Assembly: GCA_934402395.1 (NCBI GenBank)
Contig: CAKRTQ010000001.1
Location: 186,001 to 250,000 of the forward strand
Source of the DNA: an uncultured Eubacteriales bacterium
GTDB lineage: Bacteria > Bacillota > Clostridia > Oscillospirales > CAG-272
Direction of reading: 5' to 3'
Length of the DNA: 64,000 nt
The first letter of the stretch is position 1. The number at the start of each line of letters is the position of its first letter. The translations under genes were made by a program, and so were the position numbers. Of this stretch, positions 8,733 through 16,784 are shown in pieces. The notes beneath the pieces were generated by a model. It made no database searches and was not told the DNA's origin. It saw nothing but the letters and a program-made list of their open reading frames with translations.

Positions 8733-9995
8733 ATGAAAACCCAAAGATACAAGCTCGGCAGAGATGCCGGAAAACTGTTTTTTCTTTGCTTTACGGCATA
8801 TATGTTCTCATATTTCGGAAGATACGACTTTTCCGCCTGCCAGAATGCAATGATCACCGAGGGGCTTATCGACCTTGCGTCGGCAAGCACCATGGCATCG
8901 GCATATTTCATTTGCTACGGTGCGGGGCAGCTCATAAACGGCGCGCTCGGCGTGCGGATATCGCCGAAATACATGGTAGCCTGCGGGCTTTTCGGTGCGG
9001 GCGCGGCAAATATAATGATGGGCATATGCCCGTGGCGCGCCGGACTTGCCGTAATATGGGGACTCAACGGTATATTCAATTCAATGCTCTGGTCGCCGAT
9101 AATCCGCGCATTCAGCGAATGGATGGACGAGCCGTCAAGACAGCGCGCGGGAGCCGACATATCACTCACAATACCTCTCGGAACTGTCGGAAGCTACATA
9201 ATTCCCTCTCTGGCGCTTGCTGCGGGAAGCTGGCGCGCGGTATTTTACATAACGGGCACACTCATAGCCGCCTGCGGAATCGTATGGCTTGCGGGACTCG
9301 GCGGGCTTTCGGAATATATCGCAAAAATGGATGAAAACGCCGCCGTGGAACGTCTAAAACGCACCGCGGCAGCGCCCGAACGCGGCGCACGCGGGCTGAC
9401 GCCGGCTGTGTTCTTTGCCACGGGGCTTCTCTCGGTCGCCTTTGCGGCTGTTTTCAACGGCGCACTCAAGGAAGCGGTGATACAGTGGATACCTCAGCTT
9501 TTTGTAAGCCGCTTCGGAATGTCCGATTCCACCGCCTCCCTTATTGCGACCGGCGTACCGCTTCTCGGCATTGCGGGTCCGTATCTCGCAATATGGATAG
9601 ACCGGAAATTCACGCACAATGAATGCTTTACCGCCGCCGTGCTGTACGGCATCACCTTTACGGCAATGCTCGTATTGTCGCTCACCGGACTGCGCGGCAC
9701 TCTGCCGTCGGTCATCCTTATTGCCGTCGGCGTGGCTGCAATGTGGGGCGTGAACACGATATTTCTCACATATCTTTGCTATCACTTTGGCGGAATGGGC
9801 ATATCCTCCGCCGTATCCGGTACGCTCAACTGCTTTATTTACTTCGGTTCGGCACTTGCATCGTCTCTTTACGGCAGATCGGTCGCCGGGCTCGGCTGGA
9901 CGATCACCGTAAACATATGGTGCGCCGTATCCGCCGCCGCAGTCGCCGCCTCGGTCATCGCCGGGTTTGTGTGGAACAAAAAGAAACCGGAATAA
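8733..9995 (+). CDS. MFS transporter, organophosphate:phosphate antiporter (GlpT-like) type
   Basis: A 420-residue protein with about 12 membrane helices. The opening YMFSYFGRYDFSACQ, with Arg after FG and the conserved Tyr, resembles the GlpT/UhpT/PgtP family that exchanges sugar or glycerol phosphates for inorganic phosphate. WGLNGIFNSMLWSPIIR matches the family signature region (W-x-x-N-x-x-x-Q/S). Start ATG 8733 follows AGAGGT. It is transcribed divergently from the EEP lipoprotein gene, consistent with uptake of a phosphate ester released outside the cell. The exact substrate cannot be read from the sequence. Confidence 0.75.
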   Translation: MKTQRYKLGRDAGKLFFLCFTAYMFSYFGRYDFSACQNAMITEGLIDLASASTMASAYFICYGAGQLINGALGVRISPKYMVACGLFGAGAANIMMGICPWRAGLAVIWGLNGIFNSMLWSPIIRAFSEWMDEPSRQRAGADISLTIPLGTVGSYIIPSLALAAGSWRAVFYITGTLIAACGIVWLAGLGGLSEYIAKMDENAAVERLKRTAAAPERGARGLTPAVFFATGLLSVAFAAVFNGALKEAVIQWIPQLFVSRFGMSDSTASLIATGVPLLGIAGPYLAIWIDRKFTHNECFTAAVLYGITFTAMLVLSLTGLRGTLPSVILIAVGVAAMWGVNTIFLTYLCYHFGGMGISSAVSGTLNCFIYFGSALASSLYGRSVAGLGWTITVNIWCAVSAAAVAASVIAGFVWNKKKPE

Positions 9996-10003
9996 ACCAA
10001 AAT

Positions 10004-10038
10004 GGGGCTGTTAAAAGCTCGATGCTTTTAACAGCCCC
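10004..10038. repeat. Dispersed hairpin repeat, copy 1 (short type)
   Basis: A perfect 15-bp inverted repeat with core GTTAAAAGC/GCTTTTAAC and outer GGGGCT, loop 5. It begins 8 bases after the MFS stop codon and probably terminates that gene. It is the left half of a 208-bp double-hairpin unit. Confidence 0.85.
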
Positions 10039-10174
10039 CAGGGAAATGCCGGTCAGGGTTCCGGCATTTTTGATGCGGGCTTGGTGGTTTTGCCCGCAGT
10101 ATCCGTGTTTTTTTCGCTTTTTGCGTTTATTGGCGGCAAAACGGCGGTGTTCAGCTGCCGGGAACAAGTCGTCG
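10039..10174 (+). repeat. Linker cassette of the double-hairpin unit, copy 1
   Basis: Between the two hairpins lie a small GCCGG/CCGGC hairpin with CCGGCATTTTT (10056-10069) and the GGCGGCAAAACGGCG segment (about 10132-10146) followed by GCTGCCGGGAACAAGTC. The same ordered parts occur at 58465-58589. Confidence 0.65.
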
Positions 10175-10211
10175 GGATGTTAAAAAACTCAATTTGAGTT
10201 TTTTAACATCC
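10175..10211. repeat. Dispersed hairpin repeat, copy 2 (long type)
   Basis: A perfect 18-bp inverted repeat GGATGTTAAAAAACTCAA with a 1-base gap at the centre, followed by a T-run. It lies between convergent genes and probably terminates the esterase gene on the minus strand. Confidence 0.85.
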
Positions 10212-10227
10212 TTTTTTCTTTTATCTG

Positions 10228-11127
10228 TCATGCTTCCGTTGCTCCGAAAAACTCCGCCATTGCCGCGTTTGCCCGTTTTGCCGCTTCGGTCTCGGGAAGC
10301 ATGGCTGCAAAGGCGTGCGGAAGCTTTTTATCTTCATCAATATCAAGGAATGCGTATTCGGCTCCGCTCTTTTCGAGCGCAGCGGCAAAGCGGCGGCTGT
10401 AATTGCGCAGAAAATCTCCGCGCGCCGTCACGACAAAGCATGGCGGCAGTTTTTTCGTTATGTCGGGCACGTCCGGTACGGCGTACTTTTTGAAGAACGG
10501 ATCCTTTTTGCGGTCCTTTCCGTAGATCATCGACGGCAGAAAAAGCCCGACCTGATCCGGCAGTGTTGTATAAAACATACCGCTCTGAAGCCCCAAAGCC
10601 CTTATTTCGGGCACGATTGGCTCCACGCCCGCAGCACGAGCCATGTCGGAATTCTTCCGCATTGCGGCAAGATAAACACAAAGATGAGCTCCCGCGCTGT
10701 CCCCGCAAAGAAAAAGGCGCGTTGCGTCTCCGCCGTATTCACCGGCAATAGAAGCGATTCTGTTTATGCACGCCGCGAGCGCACGGAATATACCGAAAAT
10801 ATCGGTATCCGGCACAAGAGGATATTCCGGGCAGAAAACTATAAACCCGCGGCGGCACATATCAGCCGCAAAAAGTCCGTTTGCCTCCTTTTTGCCAAGC
10901 AGAAAACCGCCGCCGTGAATATCCACTAGCACAGGCAGCTTCCCCGTCACATCCGATGGTCGGTAAATGTCCATCATATGGCATCCCGCACCGTCGCCGA
11001 TATAATCGACGTTCGCTGTCAGCACGACGTCCGGCGGAAGCGGATTTTCGGCATTGTGCTTCGTCATCCATCGGTCAAGCGCCGCCGCCTTCTTTGCCGT
11101 TTCGTTTTTTATCATTTTTTCAAGCAT
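10228..11127 (-). CDS. Alpha/beta hydrolase, hormone-sensitive-lipase (HSL) family
   Basis: A 299-residue cytosolic esterase or acetyl-hydrolase. The oxyanion-hole motif HGGGF is at 71-75 and the nucleophile elbow GDSAG has Ser144; the late His is in the KLPHAFA segment. This combination defines the HSL (family IV) group. The ATG at 11127 has GGAGG five bases upstream; the ATGs upstream of it lack a site. Substrates are usually short-chain esters such as acetylated sugars, which would suit the carbohydrate genes around it (inference). It may be read partly from the ThuA gene upstream, across the hairpin at 11165-11192. Confidence 0.85.
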   Translation of the reverse strand: MLEKMIKNETAKKAAALDRWMTKHNAENPLPPDVVLTANVDYIGDGAGCHMMDIYRPSDVTGKLPVLVDIHGGGFLLGKKEANGLFAADMCRRGFIVFCPEYPLVPDTDIFGIFRALAACINRIASIAGEYGGDATRLFLCGDSAGAHLCVYLAAMRKNSDMARAAGVEPIVPEIRALGLQSGMFYTTLPDQVGLFLPSMIYGKDRKKDPFFKKYAVPDVPDITKKLPPCFVVTARGDFLRNYSRRFAAALEKSGAEYAFLDIDEDKKLPHAFAAMLPETEAAKRANAAMAEFFGATEA

Positions 11128-11164
11128 GGTGTCCTCCGCGACAATTATATGCATCATACAAATG

Positions 11165-11192
11165 GAGCTGCCGCGCCGTGGCGCGGCAGCTC
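11165..11192. terminator. GC-rich hairpin behind the ThuA gene
   Basis: A perfect 13-bp inverted repeat (arms 11165-11177 and 11180-11192) with a 2-base gap. On the minus strand it follows the ThuA stop codon, but the T-run is poor, so it may be a weak terminator or a mRNA-stabilising structure. Confidence 0.55.
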
Positions 11193-11206
11193 ACCGCAAT
11201 TGGCAA

Positions 11207-12010
11207 TTATTTAAGCTTGATGCCCAGCTGCTGCTCAACGGGACGGCAGCAATTCTTTTTGAGCTTGCCGGCTGCCTCGACATCATCATAATTGTAGATG
11301 GGATGCGGGCAGAAATCGTGGATATCATATCCGGGGTTGAGCGGCTTTGCCCAGTGTACGGCATTGGTTATTATGCGCTGTACGTAAGGATTGTGGAAGG
11401 ACGGGCAGGTCTCGTGTCCGGGCTGGAAGTAAAACACCTTGCCGGCATCACGCAGGAAAGTCATGCCCGCGCGGAATATGTAGCCGTCCTCGTACCACGA
11501 GCCGAAGATGAGCTCTGTCGGCTGCGGAATAAAGAAGGGCTCGGCATAAAGCTCTTCTTCCTCAATAAAGAAGCTCTGCGGAATGCCCGCCGCTATGGGA
11601 TGCGTGGGAAGCAGGTTCCACATGATCTCGCGCTGGTTGCGTCCCCACTGCAGGTTGCCAGTAGTGCCGAGTATCGCGCGGAAGGGCTTTGAATGATGCG
11701 CGGAGTGAAGGGCAATAAAGCTCATTCTGCCGAGCAGAACACGGCGCTGGATCTTTTTGACAAGCTCATCGTTTACCTCGCCGTGAGCCATGTGTCCCCA
11801 CCAGATGAGCACATCGGTGTCATTGAGCAGCGAGTCGGGCAGACCCTGCTCCGGATCGTCAAGTGCCGCAAGGTGCACCTCGATCTCTTCGTCCTTTGAA
11901 AGGAACTCTCCTATTGTGGCATGAATGCCGTTCGGATAAAGCGCACGTGCGCTCTCATCGGTCTTTTCGTGTCTGAATTCGTTCCAGATGGTTACTTTGA
12001 TCTTTTCCAT
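11207..12010 (-). CDS. ThuA domain-containing protein
   Basis: A 267-residue protein matching the ThuA family (glutamine-amidotransferase-like fold). Visible segments include KVTIWNEFRHE at the start, DVLIWWGHMAHGEV, FIALHSAHHSKPF, and GKVFYFQPGHETCPSF. ThuA proteins take part in catabolism of trehalose and other sugars through 3-keto derivatives. The nearby Gfo/Idh oxidoreductase and TIM-barrel epimerases fit such a pathway. It has its own promoter (12042-12070) and is followed by a GC-rich hairpin. Confidence 0.9.
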   Translation of the reverse strand: MEKIKVTIWNEFRHEKTDESARALYPNGIHATIGEFLSKDEEIEVHLAALDDPEQGLPDSLLNDTDVLIWWGHMAHGEVNDELVKKIQRRVLLGRMSFIALHSAHHSKPFRAILGTTGNLQWGRNQREIMWNLLPTHPIAAGIPQSFFIEEEELYAEPFFIPQPTELIFGSWYEDGYIFRAGMTFLRDAGKVFYFQPGHETCPSFHNPYVQRIITNAVHWAKPLNPGYDIHDFCPHPIYNYDDVEAAGKLKKNCCRPVEQQLGIKLK

Positions 12011-12041
12011 TTCAGTTACCGTGCCTTTCTTTGATGATTAT

Positions 12042-12070
12042 ATTATAAGACAATCAGTGCGCAATTTCAA
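12042..12070 (-). promoter_or_regulatory. Promoter of the ThuA gene
   Basis: TTGAAA (complement of 12065-12070), 17-bp spacer, TATAAT (complement of 12042-12047). Confidence 0.75.
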
Positions 12071-12109
12071 GACATTTTTAGTCAAAAAAGTGACAAAAAT
12101 TGAGGTCGC

Positions 12110-12886
12110 TCAGACAGTGATGCGCATTCCGTCATACGCGGGAGTCACGCCGAGCGGCGCAAGCTGCCGCACAAGCTCCTCGTGCGTACCGTGAAGGGTA
12201 AGCGCCATGTGCGAAGTGTAATATTTCGCATCGTCGGCGGGACCGTGCTGTGCGCGCATTGTCTCAAGCATTATCTCTATCATCGGAATGCCCGTGTGAC
12301 CGAACATACGGTCATCGCCGGGGCAATATCCGAGCGTGCATTCAAAGACCACTGCGTTCGGGCGTTCTTTTTTTATCCTCAGCCACGTGTCATACATTAT
12401 CCAACCGGAATCAAGCCCGTAGAAAAACGATCTGCCGTCCTTTTTTATAATGAAATTGAGCATATTTTCGCCCGGCAGATACGGTCCGTGATTCGAGCGG
12501 CACGGAATTATCTCATATCCGTCCGCCGTTGTAACGCTCTCAAACGCGGTGAGCGGAACAAATCTCACACCGCCGACTCCCGCATCGGCAAGCTTTTTTT
12601 CGACTGCCCGATCGCAGTACACGGTGAGCGCGCCGTTTTCCGCGAGCTTCTTTACGCTTTCGGCATTGAGATGATCTCCGTGCGAATGCGTAACCGCTAT
12701 CGAACGCACATTGCGGTAAAGCTCCGGTGTGCCGTTTTTTTCGGCAAAATCAAAAATGTGAGGTCCCGGATCGATAAGCAGTGCGTCATCGACCAGAGCA
12801 GACGAAAAGCGTCTGAAAAATTCACCGTCAACGCGGCGGGATATATTCCAGTCCGCCGCACCCGTACCAAGAAATAAAAGCTCCAT
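12110..12886 (-). CDS. MBL-fold metallo-hydrolase (PhnP-like)
   Basis: A 258-residue protein with a beta-lactamase-fold start (MELLFLGTGAADWNI), the metal motif THSHGDHL (HxHxDH) near residue 68, then SNHGPY, and a late HMALTLHGTHEEL that supplies the last His. The opening and size are like PhnP-type phosphodiesterases. Two ATGs stand in tandem; the second (12886) is better spaced from GAGGAGGA. It lies 8 bases behind the PHP gene and belongs to the same minus-strand operon. The pairing suggests two metal hydrolases acting on one phosphate ester or cyclic phosphate (inference). Confidence 0.8.
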   Translation of the reverse strand: MELLFLGTGAADWNISRRVDGEFFRRFSSALVDDALLIDPGPHIFDFAEKNGTPELYRNVRSIAVTHSHGDHLNAESVKKLAENGALTVYCDRAVEKKLADAGVGGVRFVPLTAFESVTTADGYEIIPCRSNHGPYLPGENMLNFIIKKDGRSFFYGLDSGWIMYDTWLRIKKERPNAVVFECTLGYCPGDDRMFGHTGIPMIEIMLETMRAQHGPADDAKYYTSHMALTLHGTHEELVRQLAPLGVTPAYDGMRITV

Positions 12887-12896
12887 CATGTCCTCC

Positions 12897-13667
12897 TCAG
12901 TCTATAAGCCCGACACGGCGCATCTCTTCCTCTTTTACCGTTCCGCCCTCTTTTATAAAGCGTCTGGCAGGCAAAAGAAAAGGATCGCCGAGAATGGTAT
13001 AATTGCCCGAACGCAGCACCTCCAGAAGTTTTGCGTTTGATGTTATCGCCTCATCGGTAACGATCCCGCCGGAAACGAGCCCGTTGCTCGTGCGGTGATA
13101 ATCGCTGCCGGACGTTCCGATCAGGTGGCTGTAACGCTTCGCCCACATGAGCGCAATGTCATTGCGGGAATCGTGCCCGACGGCGCCGTTGTATATTTCG
13201 ATACCGTCAAGCAGGCACGGGTCGCTTATCGTCATTTCATTGCGGAAGGGGTGCGCCTGGATCAGCAGAAGCCCCGCCGCGCGGACTCTCCTTGATAATT
13301 CGGCAACGTCGATATCCATTATGTCCGGATTGGCACGCAGAAAATCGCCCGAATCCCCGTATATCTGGTAATCGTTGTCATCGGAGATGAGTCTCAGCTC
13401 GCAGCCCTGAAGAATATGAAGCCTGTCGCCGGCGGCTTTTTTCAATGCCTCGGTGCCGCTGAGAAAGAAATCGACACGCTGTTCATGCGTATGCCCGCGC
13501 CTGTCGCCGTTTTTCTTGTTGTTGAAGGAAAACGGCGAAAAATGCTCGGTGAGCACGATCGTTGTGTAGCCGTGCGCAAGGTAGGTTTCCACTATCGTCT
13601 CCGGCGTGGCGGAGGCGCATTTTGACACTGTCGTCGAATGACAGTGAAGTTCGGTTTTGTAGCTCAA
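12897..13667 (-). CDS. PHP-domain metal-dependent phosphohydrolase
   Basis: A 256-residue protein with the PHP motifs ELHCHST (residues 6-12), VLTEHFSPF, QGCELRL, IQAHPFRNE and TSGSDYHRT, which bind two or three metal ions. The start codon is TTG (13667), 7 bases behind GAAAGG; no better start exists. It heads an operon with the PhnP-like hydrolase and has its own promoter, divergent from the TIM-barrel epimerase gene. PHP proteins hydrolyse histidinol phosphate, nucleotides or other phosphate esters. The true substrate is unknown; histidine synthesis is not indicated here. Confidence 0.85.
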   Translation of the reverse strand: MSYKTELHCHSTTVSKCASATPETIVETYLAHGYTTIVLTEHFSPFSFNNKKNGDRRGHTHEQRVDFFLSGTEALKKAAGDRLHILQGCELRLISDDNDYQIYGDSGDFLRANPDIMDIDVAELSRRVRAAGLLLIQAHPFRNEMTISDPCLLDGIEIYNGAVGHDSRNDIALMWAKRYSHLIGTSGSDYHRTSNGLVSGGIVTDEAITSNAKLLEVLRSGNYTILGDPFLLPARRFIKEGGTVKEEEMRRVGLID

Positions 13668-13708
13668 GATATTGCCTTTCTTTTTACAGATGATGATTCA
13701 GCACCAAT

Positions 13709-13737
13709 ATGATACTACATTTCCGCGCACGATGCAA
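13709..13737 (-). promoter_or_regulatory. Promoter of the PHP-MBL operon
   Basis: TTGCAT (complement of 13732-13737), 17-bp spacer, TATCAT (complement of 13709-13714). A 13-bp repeat begins 22 bp behind the -35 box. Confidence 0.7.
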
Positions 13738-13758
13738 CAAAAAAAGACGAATTCGGCA

Positions 13759-13825
13759 AAAAACTTTTGCGTTTTTTTCTTTCTTTCGGTCTCACATCAA
13801 TTGTAACACTACAAAAACTTTTGCG
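13759..13825. promoter_or_regulatory. Pair of 13-bp direct repeats, candidate operators
   Basis: AAAAACTTTTGCG occurs at 13759-13771 and 13813-13825, 54 bp apart (about five helical turns). Each copy contains a small palindrome (GCAAAA-AAC-TTTTGC and CAAAA-AC-TTTTG). They lie between the divergent promoters of the PHP operon and the epimerase operon, so one regulator could bridge both. Confidence 0.45.
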
Positions 13826-13843
13826 CTTATTTGCCCGCATGTA

Positions 13844-13872
13844 TTGAAAGAAGATTTTTTTTGTGTTATAAT
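13844..13872 (+). promoter_or_regulatory. Promoter of the epimerase-oxidoreductase operon
   Basis: TTGAAA (13844-13849), 17-bp spacer, TATAAT (13867-13872). Confidence 0.8.
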
Positions 13873-13908
13873 TGATTTGATTACATAAGAAAGGCACGGT
13901 AAAGTCAT

Positions 13909-14742
13909 ATGACAGATAATTTTTCACTGTGCGCATTTGCGGACGAAGCGTCAACTTCGGTTGACGGTCAGATACGTGCGCTCAGAGAAAACGGCATAGG
14001 TCTTATCGAAGTGCGCGGAGTTGACGGCAAAAACATATCGCTGCTGACAGCGGCTGAAGCACGCGGGCTCAGGGCACGCTTTGACGCAGCCGGGATATCG
14101 GTTTGGTCGATAGGTTCTCCGGCAGGCAAAAGCAGCATACGCGACGGCTTTTCCGCCGCGCGTGATGAATTTGCACGCATCGCGGAGACTGCCGAAATAC
14201 TCGGCGCACGGTGCATAAGGATATTCAGCTTTTACGACGCAGACGGAAGCATATCCTGCTTTGACGAAATATGCCGGCGCATAGACGCTTTTTCCGAACT
14301 GGCGCGCGGTTCCGGAGCGGTCCTTTGCCACGAAAACGAAAAAAAGATATACGGCGACACTCCGTCACGCTGCAAAAAGCTGCTTGATGCACTTCCCGCG
14401 ATATCTGCGGTGTTTGACCCCGCAAACTTTGTGCAGTGCGGCGCAGACCCGCTCGAAGCATGGGAGCTGCTTTGCAGCCGCGTGTACTACGCTCACATAA
14501 AGGATGCGACCGCCGACGGTGCGAACGTTCCCGCCGGCGACGGCGTGGGCAGGATCCCGGAGCTTATTCCCCGCTTCCGCGATGCGGGCATAAAGGTGCT
14601 GACACTTGAGCCTCATCTCACTCACTTCACGGGGCTGTCCTCGCTTGAGGACGGAGAAAAACACAAAACCGGCGACCTCCGATTCAGGGATGGGCGCGAG
14701 GCATTCGACTATGCCGTGCACGCTCTCCGCAAAATTCTTTGA
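13909..14742 (+). CDS. TIM-barrel sugar phosphate isomerase/epimerase (xylose isomerase-like), first copy
   Basis: A 277-residue protein of the AP endonuclease 2/xylose-isomerase-like TIM-barrel family. Segments seen: IGLIEVRGVDGKN, RIFSFYDADG, LCHENEKKIYGD (metal-binding His/Glu), FDPANFVQCG, YYAHIKDA and TLEPHL. The metal ligands (Glu, Asp, His, Glu) are present. Such enzymes epimerise or isomerise sugars, or act as lyases on 3-keto glycosides. First gene of an operon with a second TIM barrel and a Gfo/Idh oxidoreductase. The ribosome binding site is only fair (AAAGG at long spacing). Confidence 0.85.
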   Translation: MTDNFSLCAFADEASTSVDGQIRALRENGIGLIEVRGVDGKNISLLTAAEARGLRARFDAAGISVWSIGSPAGKSSIRDGFSAARDEFARIAETAEILGARCIRIFSFYDADGSISCFDEICRRIDAFSELARGSGAVLCHENEKKIYGDTPSRCKKLLDALPAISAVFDPANFVQCGADPLEAWELLCSRVYYAHIKDATADGANVPAGDGVGRIPELIPRFRDAGIKVLTLEPHLTHFTGLSSLEDGEKHKTGDLRFRDGREAFDYAVHALRKIL

Positions 14743-14765
14743 CCACCCGAAAGGAAGATAAAATC

Positions 14766-15542
14766 ATGTTGATAGGCGCACAGCTTTACACACTAAGAAA
14801 CCACTGCAAGACCATCGACGATCTCAGCGAGACGATAAAACGCGTAGCCGATATGGGCTACACCGCAGTTCAGCTCTCCGGCGTATGCGATTACGACCCG
14901 GAATGGATGCGCGACCTGCTTCGTGAATGCGGACTCATTGCCCCGCTCACGCATTTCAGCTATTCACGCATCATGAACGACACCGACGCCACGATAGAAT
15001 TCCACCGCACGTTCGGCGCACGCTACATAGGAATAGGCTCTATCCCCAACTTCAAAAAGAGCGGCTGCGACCTCTCCATATACGAACAGTTCATTGCCGA
15101 TGCAGCTCATGCGGCAGCCAAGATCAAAGCTGCCGGAATGAAGCTCATGTATCACAACCACAACATGGAATTCATGCGTATCCCGGGCGGAAAGCTGCTT
15201 ATCGAGGATCTCTGCGACCGCATTCCCGCCGATGAAATGGGAATAACCCTCGACTGCTACTGGGTGCAGGCGGGCGGCGGCGATCCCGTACAGTGGCTGC
15301 GTCTGCTTCGCGGCAGACTTGACTGCATACATCTCAAGGATATGTGCTGGAGCCCCGCCGACCTCAGTATCCGCATGGCTCCGATAGGCAGCGGAAACAT
15401 GAATTACGAGGCGATCCTCCCCGCCGCAGAAGCATCCGGCGCAAAATACGCTTTTGTCGAACAGGATCATTGCTACGATGACGACCCGTTTGACTGCATG
15501 AAACGCAGCTACGACTATCTCTCCTCGCTCGGATACAAATAA
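14766..15542 (+). CDS. TIM-barrel sugar phosphate isomerase/epimerase, second copy
   Basis: A 258-residue protein of the same fold as the previous gene but only distantly similar. It starts MLIGAQLYTLRNHCK, the usual opening of this family, and has YHNHNMEF (His and Glu metal ligands), GITLDCYWVQAGG, IHLKDM, PIGSGNM and FVEQDH. The ATG at 14766 follows GAAAGGAAG; an earlier ATG at 14739 overlaps the previous gene without a site. Together with the Gfo/Idh gene it suggests oxidation of a sugar followed by epimerisation or elimination. The substrate is unknown. Confidence 0.88.
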   Translation: MLIGAQLYTLRNHCKTIDDLSETIKRVADMGYTAVQLSGVCDYDPEWMRDLLRECGLIAPLTHFSYSRIMNDTDATIEFHRTFGARYIGIGSIPNFKKSGCDLSIYEQFIADAAHAAAKIKAAGMKLMYHNHNMEFMRIPGGKLLIEDLCDRIPADEMGITLDCYWVQAGGGDPVQWLRLLRGRLDCIHLKDMCWSPADLSIRMAPIGSGNMNYEAILPAAEASGAKYAFVEQDHCYDDDPFDCMKRSYDYLSSLGYK

Positions 15543-15561
15543 TCTGAAAGAAGGTCTGACA

Positions 15562-16758
15562 ATGGCAGAAAAACTGAGACTCGGCATTATCGGTGCCGGA
15601 AACATGGGGTCAAAGCACCTCGCAAACGTCCTCGCGGGCAAATGCCCGGAGATCGAAGTGACCGCCGTCGCCGACCGCGACCCGGCAAAGCTCGAACGCG
15701 TTCACGCCGCGCTGAAAAAAGCCCGCGATGCGGGTGCGTCTGTCCCCGATATCGCCTGTTATGCCGAGGGGAGCGAGCTTATCGCCGGCGGACTGTGCGA
15801 CGCCGTGCTCGTTGCGGTACCGCATTATCAGCACCCCGGGCTCACGATAGAGGCAATGCAGGCAGGGCTTCACGTGATGTGCGAAAAGCCGGCGGGAGTT
15901 TTCACTCTTGATGTCCGCCGCATGATCGCCGAAGCCGACCGTCACCCCGATCTTGTGTTCGGCATGATGTTCAACCAGCGCACGAACCACGTATATCGCA
16001 AAATGCGCGAGATCATCACCTCCGGCGAGCTCGGCGAGATACGCCGCACGAGCTGGATAGTCACGAGCTGGTACCGTCCGCAGTTCTATTATGACTCGGG
16101 CGACTGGCGCGCCACATGGAGCGGCGAGGGCGGCGGAGTTCTGCTCAACCAGTGCCCGCACCAGCTCGATCTCTGGCAATGGATATGCGGAATGCCCGCA
16201 AAGCTCGAAGCCAAAATGTATTTCGGCAAATGGCACGACATCGAGGTCGAAGACGATGTGAGCGTATTCTGCGAATACAAAAACGGCGCGACCGGAACGT
16301 TCATCACCTCCACAGGCGACGTTCCCGGCACCAACCGGTTTGAAATTGTCTGCGACGGCGGCACACTGCTGACCGACTCCAAAAAGCTCTGGGTAACAAA
16401 GCTTGCGGTCCCCGAATCGGTCTTCACGAAGCAGAACCGTACAGCCGCCTTCGGTGCGCCGGAATCGGAAAAGTACGAAGCCGAGACAGACGGCAAGAAT
16501 CCTCAGCACGTCGGCGTTCTGAACGCATTTGCCGGAGCCGTGCTTCACGGAACGCCGCTCGTCGCCGACGGACGCGAAGGAATAAACGGTCTTATGATAT
16601 CGAACGCCATGCACCTTTCGGCATGGCTCGGTAAGGAAGTCGAGCTTCCCATTGATGAAGAGCTGTTCCGCGAAAAGCTCATGGAGCACGTTGCCGTTTC
16701 AAGAAGAAAAACGACCTCCGCCGGCTCGGTCGTCTCGGACACCGAGGGAACCTACTGA
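15562..16758 (+). CDS. Gfo/Idh/MocA-family oxidoreductase
   Basis: A 398-residue NAD(P)-dependent sugar dehydrogenase. The Rossmann motif GIIGAGNMGSKH lies at residues 8-19, the family motif CEKPAGV near residue 110 (catalytic Lys), and GGGVLLNQCPHQLDLWQW near residue 190 holds the conserved His; the position often taken by Asp in this motif is Asn here, as in many members. Such enzymes oxidise a sugar hydroxyl, often at C3, or a myo-inositol ring. It follows two TIM-barrel genes and precedes a solute-binding lipoprotein gene by 26 bases, so all four form one operon. Confidence 0.93.
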   Translation: MAEKLRLGIIGAGNMGSKHLANVLAGKCPEIEVTAVADRDPAKLERVHAALKKARDAGASVPDIACYAEGSELIAGGLCDAVLVAVPHYQHPGLTIEAMQAGLHVMCEKPAGVFTLDVRRMIAEADRHPDLVFGMMFNQRTNHVYRKMREIITSGELGEIRRTSWIVTSWYRPQFYYDSGDWRATWSGEGGGVLLNQCPHQLDLWQWICGMPAKLEAKMYFGKWHDIEVEDDVSVFCEYKNGATGTFITSTGDVPGTNRFEIVCDGGTLLTDSKKLWVTKLAVPESVFTKQNRTAAFGAPESEKYEAETDGKNPQHVGVLNAFAGAVLHGTPLVADGREGINGLMISNAMHLSAWLGKEVELPIDEELFREKLMEHVAVSRRKTTSAGSVVSDTEGTY

Positions 16759-16784
16759 CAGAAAAAATCAAAAGGAGAACTAAC

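Noticed and set aside
15610..16689. A 359-codon open frame on the minus strand across the Gfo/Idh gene
   Set aside because: It is the reverse frame of a well-supported gene with strong third-position GC bias; it has no ribosome binding site or known motif.
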